A DNA stretch of 64,000 nucleotides from Gymnorhina tibicen (GCA_013399875.1 VXAZ01005702.1:1-64000), one strand, 5' to 3'; counted from the stretch's first letter, positions 35,186 through 48,491 are shown. Notes: generated by a model from the sequence alone, not told the origin. Translations and numbers: made by a program.

Positions 35186-35842
35186 TGTGGTGGTTTAGGC
35201 CAAATTCAGGGAAACGTCCAAAAGGAACATCTCCTCAAAGGAAGGCAGGTCACAACCACCCCTCCCCCCAGCCGGGTTCGGGAAAAGAAATTTTCCTCAG
35301 AGGAAAGTGAAGGAGAAAATAAAAACTATTTATTTAACAAACACACAGGAAAAGAATAATAATAATAATGCTAAATAATAAAATCTCTCACTCTGGAGAG
35401 AAATCCTGGAAGATTTTAGAGTCCTTCTGTGGGTGCGGTCTCTCTCCTCCTCGGAGCTGGGTCGGCGTGGGGGGGCCCCCCTCCAGACCGGTGGAAGGTC
35501 CCCCGGTGGGGTTCTGATGTTCTGGTGTTCTGAACAAGTCCAGAAGAGAAGAAGGGAAAAAAACTGAAGTCCCAGGAAAAAAGAAACCTCAACTCTCTGT
35601 CTCTCTCCAAAGAAACAGAGCCAAAAAGCCAACTGAAAAGCCAGAAAGAAGTGCTTCCTCTGCTCCTCAGCAGCAGCAGCTAATCTCAGTGTCCTTGAAG
35701 CACAAATTGTTTTGAAAAGTTCGCTCAGTTTTATTCTCTCTCTCTCTTGCATCCAGTTTTAAAGGCACAGAAAGGCTCAGGAATCATGTCTGGGCATAGA
35801 GCAGTGATAGGGGATACAACAGCATAAAGTTACCCCAAGACA
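35186..35842 (-). mobile_element. Solo ERV LTR, family 1, minus strand (657 bp)
   Basis: TGTGGTGG...CCAAGACA termini are bracketed by perfect 5-bp duplications GGTTA. In minus-strand sense it starts TGTCTTGGGGTAAC. A TATA-like TTTAAAA lies near 35762-35756 and AATAAA at 35334-35329, leaving a U5 of about 143 bp. The TGTCTTGGGG start, the CCCCTATCA block, the AATAAATAG block and the CCACTTT/TTTCCC-type U5 are shared with the plus-strand LTR at 44198-44829, so both belong to one family. The largest open frame in the window (140 codons, 35330-35752, -) lies wholly inside it and is not a viral protein, only transcribed LTR. The five-base duplication fits ERV class III or class I better than class II (usually six). 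No internal genes remain. Perfect duplications suggest it is younger than the 44-kb copy. Confidence 0.93.
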
Positions 35843-35847
35843 GGTTA
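35843..35847. repeat. Target-site duplication, right copy (GGTTA)
   Basis: Perfect match to 35181-35185. Confidence 0.88.
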
Positions 35848-36190
35848 TTAAATAGAAGGCAGGGTTCCTGCAAGTAGGCTAATTTTACTTTGAAGAGTTC
35901 TGAAGTAAGAGCCAGAAGTAATAGAGAAGTTCTCAAAATAAAAGTAGCAGATCTGAACATCATTCATTTATGTTAGCACAAAATGAGACAAAATTTGCTT
36001 CTTCCAATTTTATAGCTAAAGGGATAACCCCACTTCAGTGCATGTTTTTAGGCAAAAACTTATTAGAACTGCTGGCATTGAATACAGACAGCAAATAAAA
36101 TAAAAAAGCCCATTGAGTCAGAATTTTGACTAGGATAAATCAAACTCGACAAGTCAGTGTACTCTGTTCAAAGATCTGTCCCCCAGTTTT

Positions 36191-36262
36191 TCAATTAACT
36201 TATGTGTAGTGGTCAATTTTTCCATTAATTTGTGCATACTGATCAACTAATTTATGTGCACT
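36191..36262. repeat. Degenerate short tandem repeat, about three copies
   Basis: Units built on ATTAATTTATGTGCA...TGATCAA recur near 36196, 36227 and 36251 with unequal spacing. The copies have diverged, so it is older than the other tandem duplications here. Confidence 0.6.
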
Positions 36263-37485
36263 TGTCTGTACAGCAGCTGTGTTGATACAAAAAAGGTTTA
36301 AAAAAATGGGAAACAAGATTCCTAATTGTTTCCCGAAAGAGGCCTTTGGCTTTTCCTTGCATCTACATAACACTCCCAGATCAACCATCCTTGAGAGAAG
36401 AGCAATGTCATTTTTGCTCTCTGATTGTCTTTGAGTATCCAAAAGCTAAGCAAGCCCCTGCCTGCTAAAAAGACAACTGTGGTTTGAGTTTAATTAAGCA
36501 ATTAAATTTTATTGCTTTGTTGTATTTGAAGCTACGAACAGCTGCTGAAACTGATTAAACACTAAGGCGAAGCCTGAGGTGTTTGATCAGTCCAAAAAGT
36601 AATTTTATGCCAAGTAAGGAACTAAATGATAAGGATTATTCTTGTCTTTATATAACAAATCATAATATAAAAATAATAAGATGAGTTGCTTCCACTTTGA
36701 GCTTTTCAGGACTGGACCTAAAGTTTCTTTACTGGACTGTTTAGACAGACACCAACACATAAATATCTGCATTTACAGGTCTCACAGATTCAGTGGAACA
36801 TGGTGACATTTTTTCTTCATCAGTCAAACCAAGTCTTCTTTGAGCCTAAAATCCATTTCAGAAAGTGTTATACATTCCGTATTTTGTCTTGAATATTGGG
36901 CACACTACTCTTGAGCAAGAGGAAATCTGAAAAATGTCAGTTGTTCACTGAAATCACAGCTAGAATTAATCTAAAGTAATGCAATGACCAAGTTATGTTC
37001 AGGAGAAAATGCTGAAATAATTAATCATGTACCTTACATTGTTCTGCTTCTTCCCAAGCAAGGTACCCTGTGCAGTCATTAAAGAAAATGCAACCTCACA
37101 ATATCCCCCCAAGGCATATATGTATTTACTCTGCTATTTAATAGTTTGAAGAACTATGGCTAACAAAGTGTACTTTTTTTGCCCAGGTTCATTAGGTGTA
37201 CCACATCTCTAAGACCAGACCTGCATGTGCTTTTAGTTGAAGTGCTGTATTTTAAATACTGAATCTACAATTCTACATTCCTGACTGAATCTGTGAAATG
37301 CTACAACTACGTAAAAAATTGCTTTGCGTATATAATATATATTTTGCACATGAATTTGTGTGTTTAATGAAATGATTTGTGCATATGTTGAATTCACAAC
37401 TTAGGTAACTATTTTAGTCAAAGACTTTTTTTGAGAAGCAAATTTCACGAGCAGATGGAAAGAATGGAAAACAGCTCCAGCTCAT

Positions 37486-37547
37486 AGCTAGGTATACTTT
37501 ATTTCTCCTTACTGATAGCAAGGTATGCTTTATTTCTCCTTACTGTG
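37486..37547. repeat. 31-bp tandem duplication, two copies
   Basis: Copies at 37486-37516 and 37517-37547 share CTTTATTTCTCCTTACTG and differ at a few positions. Confidence 0.93.
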
Positions 37548-38220
37548 ACTGGATGCACATTTTTACCTCACAAGGACCTGAGAATTGTCTTTCTTTGCCA
37601 AACTGAAAAAATCTTTCTCATGTTTTTAAAAGGTATATTCACTCACAAACTAGCTTATGTGCTGCACAAACAGAAGTTAATGTGCTCCCAATCAAGAGCT
37701 TGCTTCTTCCTAATCAATTTAATGTAATTAAAGACTAACGTGCACTTTCTTTCACATTATCATCTTTAATTTTGTGCAGCTCTTTGATGTCTAAAAGCTG
37801 CTGAACCCAGAAATCACAGACAACTATTTCAAACATGTTGTTGTTGCTTATTTTGCTGCAGGCCTAGCAAGATATCATGTGCTGTTTAATGATACCTAGA
37901 AATATGTTGAAATATTTTTTCTCCCTGATCAAAAAAAGGCAAGTTTCTCTTTTACAGCCATGGATTGCTGTCCCTATAGATGTTAATTAGTAAAACTTCT
38001 GAGCTCTGTAGCCTAAACTGACTTAAATCTTTATTCCACTTATGGTAGCATAAGAGTGATAGTGTCTTTTCATCCTTGCCAGGATGATTGAATTAAATTA
38101 ACATGCTCCCTGTTTGATGTCTTAAATAACCTCCTTTCTTTAATAACTCTTAAAATTCCTTTCAAAAATTTTCCAGTAGGGCAGGTACCACTTAAAATTG
38201 TGAATCAGGGGAAAAACCTG

Positions 38221-38280
38221 AAAACAAACAAAACAAAATAAACAAAACCAAAACCAAAATGAAAACCAAACAAAAAAAAT
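38221..38280. repeat. A-rich (AAAAC)n-type tract
   Basis: AAAC, AAAAC and AACC units over about 60 bp. It may be the tail of a lost retroelement, but no body is recognised. Confidence 0.85.
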
Positions 38281-41200
38281 TTAAAAGCTGAAAAACCTGA
38301 AGAATCTTTCCAAATGTTGCTTACACGAGAATGATAAAGAAAAAAAGAAAAGAGTAACAAATATAGTACAATAACTCAAGGAATTGTCAAGGACTTGAAG
38401 CATAGAAGATAATTGTAGTTACAAAATAAATAGTTCCCTCTCAAAACTGTTATTCTCTACACAGTAGCTAGACAAGAAAACTATTTAGGAAGAGTAATTC
38501 TGCAGTCTTTTGATGATATGGGTATTATTTAAGTGGCACATTGCTCTAAGAAAGCAGGTTTTTTCATTTACATGAGAAGGCAGGGTAAACACTTGAATGC
38601 CAGAAAAATAATACTGACAATTAAGCTTCAATCATGTTTTAGTGTATGAAAAAAAAAGGGGAAAGGGAGATGAAGACCCTGTCTCTGTCAAATCTAACCC
38701 AGGATTTAATCAGACAGAGAAACAATATCAAATGTCTAGGAGTGCTAGAACTGCTGATGCTTTGTGCTCTTTGCCTATAGTTAGGTGTTTTTCTGAAGTT
38801 TTCATCCCCAAATACAAGTTAGAGTACAAAGAGAGTGCTCACGGAAAGCAACTCTGGAGTTCATCTTAAATGTCATTCTCCTACTGATTTGCATATGTCT
38901 AGTGATAAATTTATATTGAGAGAAAATATCAAAAAAGTTTGAATTCCCTGAAAGAGGTGTACAGTTTATTGAATCATTGAAATTTCAGTAGATTGAAAAC
39001 ATACTGACAGCTCCAAATGTTAATCAACCAAGCACGTTCTTGGTCTTAGCTTGCTTTTTTCTCCCTGGATTCTTCTAGCCATTCCATTTGTCTTGCTTCC
39101 AGCTGGTTTCACTGCACCCACCTCTTCTCTTCTTCTCATCTCAGCATTCTCATCTTATCTTTCTTTTCTGCCTGCCATTTTTCTCCCCACACTTCCCATT
39201 TGTACAATTACACATTAATTCCATCATTATTCCTTTCTCCTTTTCCACAATGAACAAGACTATTTTTTTTTGTACTAAACAAGGTATGGTGCTATAGCAC
39301 CAGTGTAAAATGAACATGAATTAAGCTGCCTATTAAGTTTAATCAGTAAGTAAATTTCAAGAAGACATCCTGTTTAAAATCTGCACCACAGTGGAAGAGC
39401 AGAGAACTGCACAATACGTAAAAGTTTGTCATAATGTGAAAATAAACACTTAACCTTACAAATCGGCCCTCAGTTAGTTTTCTTTTATTTACAGAAACCA
39501 GAAGCAAGAACGTCCTCGTGTCTTCAAACTGTACTTTTCTTCCCCAGACTTTTTGGTATATTTCACTTTATACAGTTTTTCAGAAAATAAAGAGGAGGAG
39601 GATGGGAAATCCTTCTATATAAAACTGATAAATCTTCAGCAGGTCGTCTTCAAAAGTGCTGAAGCAAAATGAAGGCCATGTTTCTTTATTTTATATTGAT
39701 CTAGCTACACTAATGGACTGTTGGCTCTGTACTTTGTAGTTTCACAGAATTTAGTTGAACTTGCTTTCCGTCTACAGATAACTGTGGGTTGAGTAGCAAA
39801 TGACAGTATTTTCCTCAACAATTTTCCATTTTCTGTTACAGGAGAATTTTTCCAAAGTAAATGCTTTCTCTATATTGATAATGATTTCTGGCTTTGCTTC
39901 ATTTTTCAGGCTAGCAATCACCAAAAAAGAAAAGCACACCACCAATAGCAGGCTACCAAATTCTTCTGTCACTGCGTGCACATGACAGGTACTTGATTGA
40001 TCTGATACATATTTTTTATTATGGATTCATATACACCTTTGAATTATACATCTTTATTAATGTAAATAAAAATAATTTTATGTTTGCTACTAACAGAGAT
40101 TGGTTCTCTTTAAGAAGCCCTTCACTGGTGTCATTGTGTGCAAACTTTAATTCAATTATTAACCTACAGAGAATGTATAAAAGGCCAGCTAGTACAACCA
40201 GTGAAGAGCTGGATTTTTTAATTAATAGACACTCAAACAGCCACTTCCTGGGTTTTGTTTCCCATGGAATTATATGCGTGCAAATGTTACATTTAATTGC
40301 ATGGAGTGAAAGCACAAACCTCTTTTCTTAATTTTAATTAGGAATTATTTCGCCTTTTAGATTGCCCTGTGAATACTTCATGGCAGATAATCAGAAATTA
40401 AATATCATTTGTTCTGTGATTTCCTTAAAAAGGCTTCCTTGATTACAAATGAGCATTTATACCACATTAAGTCCAAGAAATTTCATGTGGGTTTGAGGAT
40501 GATGTTGCACTGGATTCTGTGCAAATGGAGATGAAAATACCTGAGAAACAAATTACTGGAGCAGAAGACAGAGTTTAGAAATAATAGATGAGATTATATT
40601 TCATGGAAAACAAACACAAAAATGTTACAAATGTGACAGGGAACGTGCCTTCAAATGTAAAATTATTTTCTTGGGAAAAATGCATTGATCTCCTCAATCA
40701 TCTCTAATTACAAAGTCAGTTTTACATTATTTCTCTTTTATGCTGTATTATTCCAAGTTCTTCTCTGTGGTCGCTTTATGTTAATAGCAATTTTTTGTTT
40801 TAAAATTATGTGTTTTTTCTTTATTTCCTTGAAATGCTATTAGAAGAAAGCAATTGTATGTGATTACACATACAAAAAGTTTCCTGAGTCATTGTTTCTT
40901 GAAAAAGAAAAAATTGTTTTGTTTCTTGTCATAACTGGCTATGAATCTTGAGGTTTGGAGAAGCACTTTTTACAAGATATCTTTGTTGTAGTGTATAAAC
41001 TTGCAATACTAAAAAAAAAATTAAGCACACTTCCAGCTTTGAAATTAAAGTATTTCTCCTTTCTGGTGAGCACTGTGTGGGAAAGGATCACCTTGTCTCT
41101 CTTTATATTATTGATTATGCACTGTTTGCTCATCTTTTTAAGTCAGGTTTGAAACAGAGCTTTAAAAATTCAGTGGTAACAATATTTCCTTGAGATGAAA

Positions 41201-41667
41201 TTACAGATGAAGACTTTTTCATGTGTTTCCTTGCTACTGAATTCTTACTGTTTTGAGTTTCCTTTAGAAAATTCCTTCCTCTTCAAGAAGCTGTATATAT
41301 AATTGATCATTACATTTATGAGGTACTTGCAATTTTTATAATGTAAAAACAGTAAATGTAAAGTATAAACACTGCATTAAGAGTCTTGAAATTCATGTGA
41401 AAGAGAAGAGATAAGGAGGGACACAGATCCAAACCAAAAGTTAACAAGTGACGTGGAAGAGAATCATATTATTTTAACAGTGTTATACTCAGAGATAGGC
41501 TTTCAGGATAGAAATATAAATAAGCTTCTTAAATGACAGCAGAAATGATTTGAATAAAAAGTTTGAACTGATGAGTGTAGGCTTTCTCAACTACCTCATG
41601 ACGAGGCTCAAAAAAGACACTTTAAATATATTTCACAATTCAGCTTTGTAAAATAATAGTAGCCATA

Positions 41668-41691
41668 GTAATAATAATAATAATAATTATA
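41668..41691. repeat. (TAA)n microsatellite
   Basis: About seven TAA units followed by an ATTATAAT tail. Confidence 0.9.
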
Positions 41692-42840
41692 ATATGCAAG
41701 TTTAAAATCATCCATCATGTCTTACACAGACAATGTTGGCTAAGACAGACAGGTGTAATTAGGCATTCTAGAACAGCTGCTTGTGACACACAGTTTGCTT
41801 GCAACCCTGCTAAGAGAAAATTACAATTATCGTGCATTTGATCCAAAGGGCTTGTGTTGTTGTTGTGAGGCTTCACAATACAAAAGGGCACTGATTTTAT
41901 AAAGTGTGCTAGAGGAAGAGCTAAAGCCACCACATGGCATCCCAGCAAGAGGCAGATTTATTAACCTTGCACATGTCTCCTGAAGAGACCTTCTGAATGA
42001 AAAAGCCAGTTCTCACAGCTTGGGTCAGATCCAGTGTTCTCCTGGGTTAGGGCATTAGCAGATAAAAAGCAGCCAATTTTAGAGTTCCCTCCAGGTAGCT
42101 TCTGAACCTGTCACTGATAGGGCCAGTGTTCCTTTGCCAAAAGCATCAGGAATTTTTATTTTTTTTTTAATCAGGAGGACCCACTGACTATAACTGTCAG
42201 AGTGAACCAATTCATACAATTGGTTCCCCATTCCTCTTGGCCTCTCAAGGGCTGTTGCATGTTTATGGATGTCCTGGTAGCTTTTGCTAGGCATCAAAAT
42301 AATGGTGACATTAAATGGTACCCAAAGCAACCCAGATATCCTTTGACATTTACATCTGTCAGAAAGAAAAGAACAATTGTCTACAGCAAACAGACCACTT
42401 CTCACTCCCTCTGGAGCAATAAATAAGGAAAAAGCTATGGCTTGCACTGCACCTAAAGGTCAGCACTACATCTGATTTTTGGTGGGAGAGTTCAGTAAAA
42501 TTCCTCACACATGACACCTGGTTACTGCTCACAATATCTTAGATCCTAGGGATTTTCATGATAAGTGCATCTTTGACACTGTGTCATGGTACAATTGGAG
42601 AGACTGGCAGTCTGGGAATGTCTCAGTCCAAACCAGTCTGGAAAGAACAGAGTTCTCACTCCTCAGAAACAAAAAGGTACCTATTGAACAGTTAGACCAA
42701 AACACTTCAAACATCAGTTATTCCTGGGTAAAGAGGTAGTAGCTCTGTGAATCAATGGTAACCCTTAAATAATGTTGAAGTGTAGCCTTTGGTAAAGGAC
42801 TTTGTCACCGTGCTAAGGAAATGTAATTACCAATGCAAGA

Positions 42841-42880
42841 TGTATGTATGTATGTATGTAAGTATGTATGTATGTATGTA
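42841..42880. repeat. (TGTA)n microsatellite
   Basis: Ten tetranucleotide units with a single interruption at 42861. Confidence 0.97.
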
Positions 42881-44192
42881 TTGCAGCTGCTGACACAGAT
42901 TTAAAAAAAATTAAAAACCAGCTACGATACATACCTCTATCACTATCAAGGTACTTGGTCTTTAAGAAACAGAATCACTTCAGTCCTCTGAAGTCAAGAG
43001 TCTAGGCATGTTAAAAATATCCATGCCAAGCACACCCGCTCATTTGAACAATATGCTCATAATGTCCCTGCCATGCTCAGGTTGCATTTCCTTCAAGCTG
43101 CTGTCATCTATCTCCATCTCATGACTTTTTCAGATAGAATGGAGTGGACAGCAGCAGCCCTCTCCCCTTAGTAGAAAAAAATTGCCTTCTTTAGTCATCA
43201 CCACTTGCACTCCTGCTTTCCCATTCAGGAGCTGAGCAGTGATGAGAGTGGACAGAAACACAGGGTGGGGACAGAAGAGAGGTATCTGCATCCAGAAGTT
43301 CCAAGGTAATTACCTCCAGATCTACTAGGCTTCTGGAGGGTGCATATTGCCCTATATTTGTAATGTCCTCATTAAACCAGGTTTATTTAAATGAATTTAT
43401 CTTCCATGGATGCAGGAAAACTGTTAAGACAAGGCAGACACAGCAGCCCAAGTTTCTGTAACAGAACCAAGACATGCAATGAATGACATGTCAGCCTTGG
43501 CACCATTTTGTCTTGCATGTAGCCTGCAAAATACAACTTACTTCAACTGCTCTGATCAATTCTTTGCCTTTTAGATCTTATTACTTCTTGTCGGTGGTCA
43601 GCTCAGGCTGACAACTGCCTTGTATGTCCACGCCCTTCCCCTCCCTGCTCCACTCCTATCCCTTTCCTTCATTTCTCTTTCCCTCTACTCCCTTTCCCTG
43701 CTGGCACAGTCTCACTGTGCCCGAACAAGGAAAGCGTGGCCAAGGGAGGCTGCAGACTGGCCATTTCCAGGTGAGGTGTCACAGCGGGTGCCAGGCAGGT
43801 CGGGCACTCAGTGTAGCAGGTCCGGGCTACACCAGTGAGGCTGGTGGCCAGAGTGGGGTAAGGGCTGTGAGGCACTTCCCAAGGATGGCAAGAGGCTCCT
43901 TTCACCTCTCACTTGCAGAGCATTACTCTACAAGCCTCACAGCGCTTCAGGTGCTGTCATTCTGAAGATGGATGTCAAATGAGGTTTCTACTGTTACCTC
44001 AAAAGAACTGCAGAATTTTGTGAATCCTCTCATCCACTTTGGTTCTGTGCTGAAAGATGCAAGACAGGAAAAGCACCCCTCTCTGATACTTCATTGAAAT
44101 ATATAATACACTGTGCCAACAGCTGCCTTCAGGGGTCAGCAGTACCTTGGGCAGGAGATCTCTCAACAAACTTCAGAACCACTATGTTTTTG

Positions 44193-44197
44193 TAGGT
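44193..44197. repeat. Probable target-site duplication, left copy (TAGGT)
   Basis: Directly precedes the LTR start. The right copy reads TAGGC, a single transition. Confidence 0.7.
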
Positions 44198-44829
44198 TAT
44201 CTTGGGGTGATTTTATGATAATACTGTATTCCCCTATCATCTGCTTTATGCCCAGAAATGGGTCCCATAGCTTTAAGCTGGGTCCAGAAGAGAGGGGAGA
44301 GAAGCCAGGCAAATTCCTCAGCGTGGTTTGTGTTCAAGGACTATCACACACACCCCCACGTTCTCACCACTGCGGAGCTGAGGGAGCACCTTCCTGCTTT
44401 TAGCCAGCCTGTGAGCTGAGGCAAGAAATTTTCCCTGCATACCAAAATCTTCCAGTAACTTCTTCTTCTCCTTCTTCTGGAACTGTTCAGCCTAGCTGTG
44501 ATCCAAGAACCAGATCACCGGACCCCATGGACCAGCAGGGAGGCTGCGGGGACACCGCATCCTGGCCTCAGACCTCGGGAGGGACCGAGCCTGCTACAGA
44601 CAGAACTCTAAACCAGTTTTCTCTGCATGGAGGAGGTTTATTAGCTAACATTACTCATATTTTTCCTGTCTCCTATGCTGGCACTCTGCTTGTTAAATAA
44701 ATAGATTTTTCACTTTCGTCCAAGAAATTCCTTTCAGATTGGTGGGGATGGGAGCGCTGAAACCTGTCTTCTGTGGAGGAGAGGTCCCTTCCAGGGCGTT
44801 TCCCCCTAAACTTGTCTGAAACCGAGACA
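44198..44829 (+). mobile_element. Solo ERV LTR, family 1, plus strand (632 bp)
   Basis: The start TATCTTGGGGTGATTTTATG matches the minus-strand start of the 35-kb LTR (TGTCTTGGGGTAAC...); the canonical TG has mutated to TA. CCCCTATCATCTGCTTTATG and CCCAGAAATGGGTCC follow in the family's order. A TTTAAG (about 44273) stands where the TATA-like TTTAAAA is in the other copy. AATAAA is at 44696-44701 with a U5 of 128 bp ending ACCGAGACA. Flanking 5-mers TAGGT (44193-44197) and TAGGC (44830-44834) are a target-site duplication with one transition. Small indels and mutated termini make it older than the 35-kb copy. Open frames inside are not viral genes. Confidence 0.88.
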
Positions 44830-44834
44830 TAGGC
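44830..44834. repeat. Probable target-site duplication, right copy (TAGGC)
   Basis: Matches 44193-44197 at four of five positions. Confidence 0.7.
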
Positions 44835-47800
44835 TTAATTTGTTGATACTCAAACTTTTTTAGAGCAATACTTGGACTTCTGTAAATAAATTTACATAGG
44901 GACAACTGCATAGCATTATATTTTAGGAGCAGAAGGAAGTGCAAAAGCCTTTTCTAGGAGAACGCTTTTATTTCTTAGTGTTTCTCCAGTGGGAGAAAAA
45001 AATTCTGCCTGTATCCTTGTGTTTAAGAGTGGGGAATTTTAAAGAAAATTTTGGAAAAGGCAAGCTAATTTATTGCCTGAAAACCACAATTGTCTTTAAA
45101 AAGTTTCTCTGTAGATCTGTATCATCAGTCAGTGCTACATGGCTTCATTCTGTAAGGCAACTGTTCTGAATTACTTCTTGGGGCAAGGGACATTAGGTCT
45201 TGAGGACAGAAGGCCAAATACTTCTCTCTTATACTGCTGAATTTACTATACACATATACAGTAAATCATTTAAGGGGCACAACACTGACAGGTAGTTCTG
45301 GTCATCATGAGGGGGGAAAAATCAGCTGCTGTGACTTTCTGTCTGATTTTCATTTCAAGCTGCCAAAGATGCTAGCTATTTTCTCAGTTTGTTCTTCATC
45401 TGTCAGAGCTGCATGTACTCTCATGCTCTCTTTCTATACCTCTTTATGTGTTTCTTTTTTAGCAGTTTTGGGAGACAGTCTAGTTTACATCCTTACCATA
45501 TGTGTTAGAAGATTAAATAAATGAGCTATACTTTATGCCAGATCTATTTTATCTATTTCTCATCAATCTGCTGCTCCTTACCTAAAAGCATCCCTTATAC
45601 TTTAACAAAAATGGAGACATTTATGCTATGTTTCATCGTGAGCCACCCTGTTTATATTTAGAATGTCTCCACTATGATTAGTCACATAGTCTGGACATTT
45701 ATGCAGAAAACAGTGGGAGTAAAATACACATCCAACACTTTTAACATCAGTGTACAATCTTTGTGGCTCTATGCAAGTGTGGCTATGAAATGTAGACCAC
45801 TCTCAAGCTAGTGAGTCATTTAGATATTTCATTAATCATACTTAAATAGCTATTAAAACCCTTCACATGCTTTCTGAATTCTCTGAGGTGTATCTACAGT
45901 TTTCATTAGATAGTTACAGTATATCCAATAAACAGTATCATGTAAATTCAAGGAAATGTCACTACTTATTAAAACAACACCTTAACAAAGAACCTTAAGC
46001 GAATTACAGGAAGAGACATGCTAGGAGTCTGTCAATAGCTGAAAAGCTAGGGATGAGTCAGGAGTACTAATCAGTTCTGGTCACATATTCTATGCCCTGT
46101 CAGACACATGGACTCCCCCTTGCACATAAAGAAGAAGCACAAAGGTAGCAGTCCACAGTGACAGAAGTACACTGCCATTTCAGTGCTCTTGCTAAAGCAG
46201 TATTACCTGCCTTAAGCACCCTGCTTTTTTGAGTTATTAGCTCTACTTTAATAACAGATAATTAATGAGATAAATGACTTAAATTTGTCCCTCATTTCTG
46301 GGCTCTTGTCATCATCGCTGGGAGGCTCCGTTAGGGTCATAGTGACAACAGAAAACGACTAGACAATAACTTGATTTCTACTGAGGAGTTCCTGTACAAG
46401 AACTAAGCAGCCCAGCAAACATGCCACCATGAAGAATCTGTTAGACAGTGTCTCATGACAACAAGACCACCTGCTCTTATCAGATGGTTTTGGTTGGGAA
46501 CTCATTTATTTTGAAGTCAAACCACTAAAGGTCTGTACAAGTTAGAATATCCAGAATATCTTATCAAAAACCAGAAGGTGCCATTCCAGAGTCATTTATC
46601 ATGTGGAAAAATATTCCTCGATCATTCTAATATTTATCAGTGAGCCTGATAAGTTTATAGCTTTCTTCCATGGCTTTGTAAGGAATCATCGACCACCTAC
46701 AGTCTTGCATATTTGTTTATTGCCAGCTACTTTTTCTGGCAGATAAATCTCTTTAGGAATACTTATATGCTGACACCTAGTGGCTTTAAATCAAATGTTG
46801 TTTGTAGATAGGCAGTGATGTATTACTTCAAATCCTGTCCACTTCTTGGAAGTAGTGGCTTGAATTCTATGTATATATTTTTTCTTCCTTATTTTATTTT
46901 AGGTGAATGGACACCTGTTTGAGTCAGAATACTGAATTGATTTATGTCTTACATTACACTTTATTGATATCAATTATGCCTACAATAAGGATGAAAACAA
47001 TCAGATGTATTTTTTAATCCAGAATTGGAAAATGTGCCTCAGCCTTTTTATTTAGTCTATATTTTAGTGTAGCAGAAGTGTCCTATTCAGTTGAGGAGCT
47101 CTTCAAATGAGCAGATGTAATAGTTCCCCATGCAGTAATCAATAATGTGCAACCATAAAGAAGTAACATTGTTCCTGTCTAAGGGAGACCATTTCCTTCC
47201 ACTTAAGGTGAAATAAAAAGTATCATTTGACTCTATGAATGGAGAAATGTGTTGGCTTGACATACGTCCCCAGGAAAAAATATTCATTTGAGCCTGCTGA
47301 AGTTTAGAGCTTTTTTTTTCCCAGTGTGTACCTCATTATAAAAGCTAAAAGTGTATAAGCTCCCTCAATTGTAAAGGAGGTTTGCCATAGGTAATAAAGT
47401 GACAAGAAAACCAAAGCAAAAGAATGTTTCAAATATTTGCATGCAAGCTGACTCAGATAAGCAGTAGGGTCAAGCAGCTAATATTGTTTAGGCAAACTGT
47501 ATCCTGGAAGTCTATCTGGTTTATTATGCTGTCTTAGTGTTGGTTTAATGGCCAAAATAATTACTAGACAGATGGAAAAAAGGTGTAATAAAACATAGCT
47601 ATTAGCTAAGAACCACAATATCATTGAGAACTATAAAATATTTGAAGTGTTTGACTAATATTGTCTTGTACCACAGAGAGAAACAAGATAATGATCAAAA
47701 TATTTGTAACTTTAGAAGTTTGTTTTCCTTAACTATCTCTTAAAATCCTATGTAGATTATTTAATATTTCATTAAATTTTTTAAGACAGTGCAAATATTC

Positions 47801-48491
47801 CTGTTTTCTGTTTGAGTCTGAGTTTAAAAGAAGCTCAGCATGAATTATTTTATGATAATAATACAGATACAGTGTGTTCATTCTATATGAGCACTTTTGA
47901 ATACTTGATTAAGACACAGAACAGGCAGCTGGTCTTCTAAAACTGACTTACCCTCACAGACTCAACTGTTTTTCCCTGAATGCTGTAAACCTTTTATTTT
48001 AACTCTGTGTTAAGGTATTTCCAAAGGTTTAGTATCCAAATTAATGTTTGAGTTTGGTTGGTTGGTTGTTTTCTTTTGACTTTTTTTGTTGTTTGGGGTT
48101 TTTTTCTTTAAGCAAATACGTTGTATCAAGTCTGATTGGCTGGAGCTGCTGAGAGAGATGAGTTTGTATTTCAGGAAAATAAAAGTTCATACCTTCACAA
48201 TTTATCTCTTATTTCCATTATTAATTGTATTGATATTGACCAATATTATTTCAGTTACCATTTTGTTTCTTTTTGACAGCACATCATGAAAGTAGATGAA
48301 TGGGTAGTTTTTATTTGCTCATCAGTGTCAGGTTTGACCACAGAGGAAACACAGACTTTTTACCCGTGTTATTCCAGTGATGAGCCGGTAGAAAGCAAAC
48401 TCAAAAGAAGAAGTTAAAAAAAAAAAAGAAAACAAAAAAACCCCCAAAGGTTTCTTTTGGCTATAGAGGAAAAAGAACCATTTTCTTGAAC
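44835..48491. other. AT-rich DNA, no gene
   Basis: No gene, RNA or recognisable element seen. Open frames are below 80 codons. A GGTT/GTTT-rich run lies near 48055-48110. Confidence 0.6.

Larger units (their letters stand above)
35848..44192. other. AT-rich DNA with small repeats, no supported gene
   Basis: No gene recognised. It contains a degenerate tandem repeat at 36191-36262, a 31-bp duplication at 37486-37547, an A-rich tract at 38221-38280, microsatellites at 41668-41691 and 42841-42880, and a GC-rich patch at about 43620-43965 with a pyrimidine tract at its start. Open frames of 112 codons (39993-40331, +) and 122 codons (42079-42447, -) have no known domain. Confidence 0.6.

Noticed and set aside
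35330..35752. 140-codon minus frame, the longest in the window
   Set aside because: Lies entirely inside the solo LTR at 35186-35842 and does not resemble a retroviral protein.
39993..40331. 112-codon plus frame overlapping a 98-codon minus frame
   Set aside because: Composition (Phe, Ile, Asn, Ser rich) is that of random AT-rich sequence.
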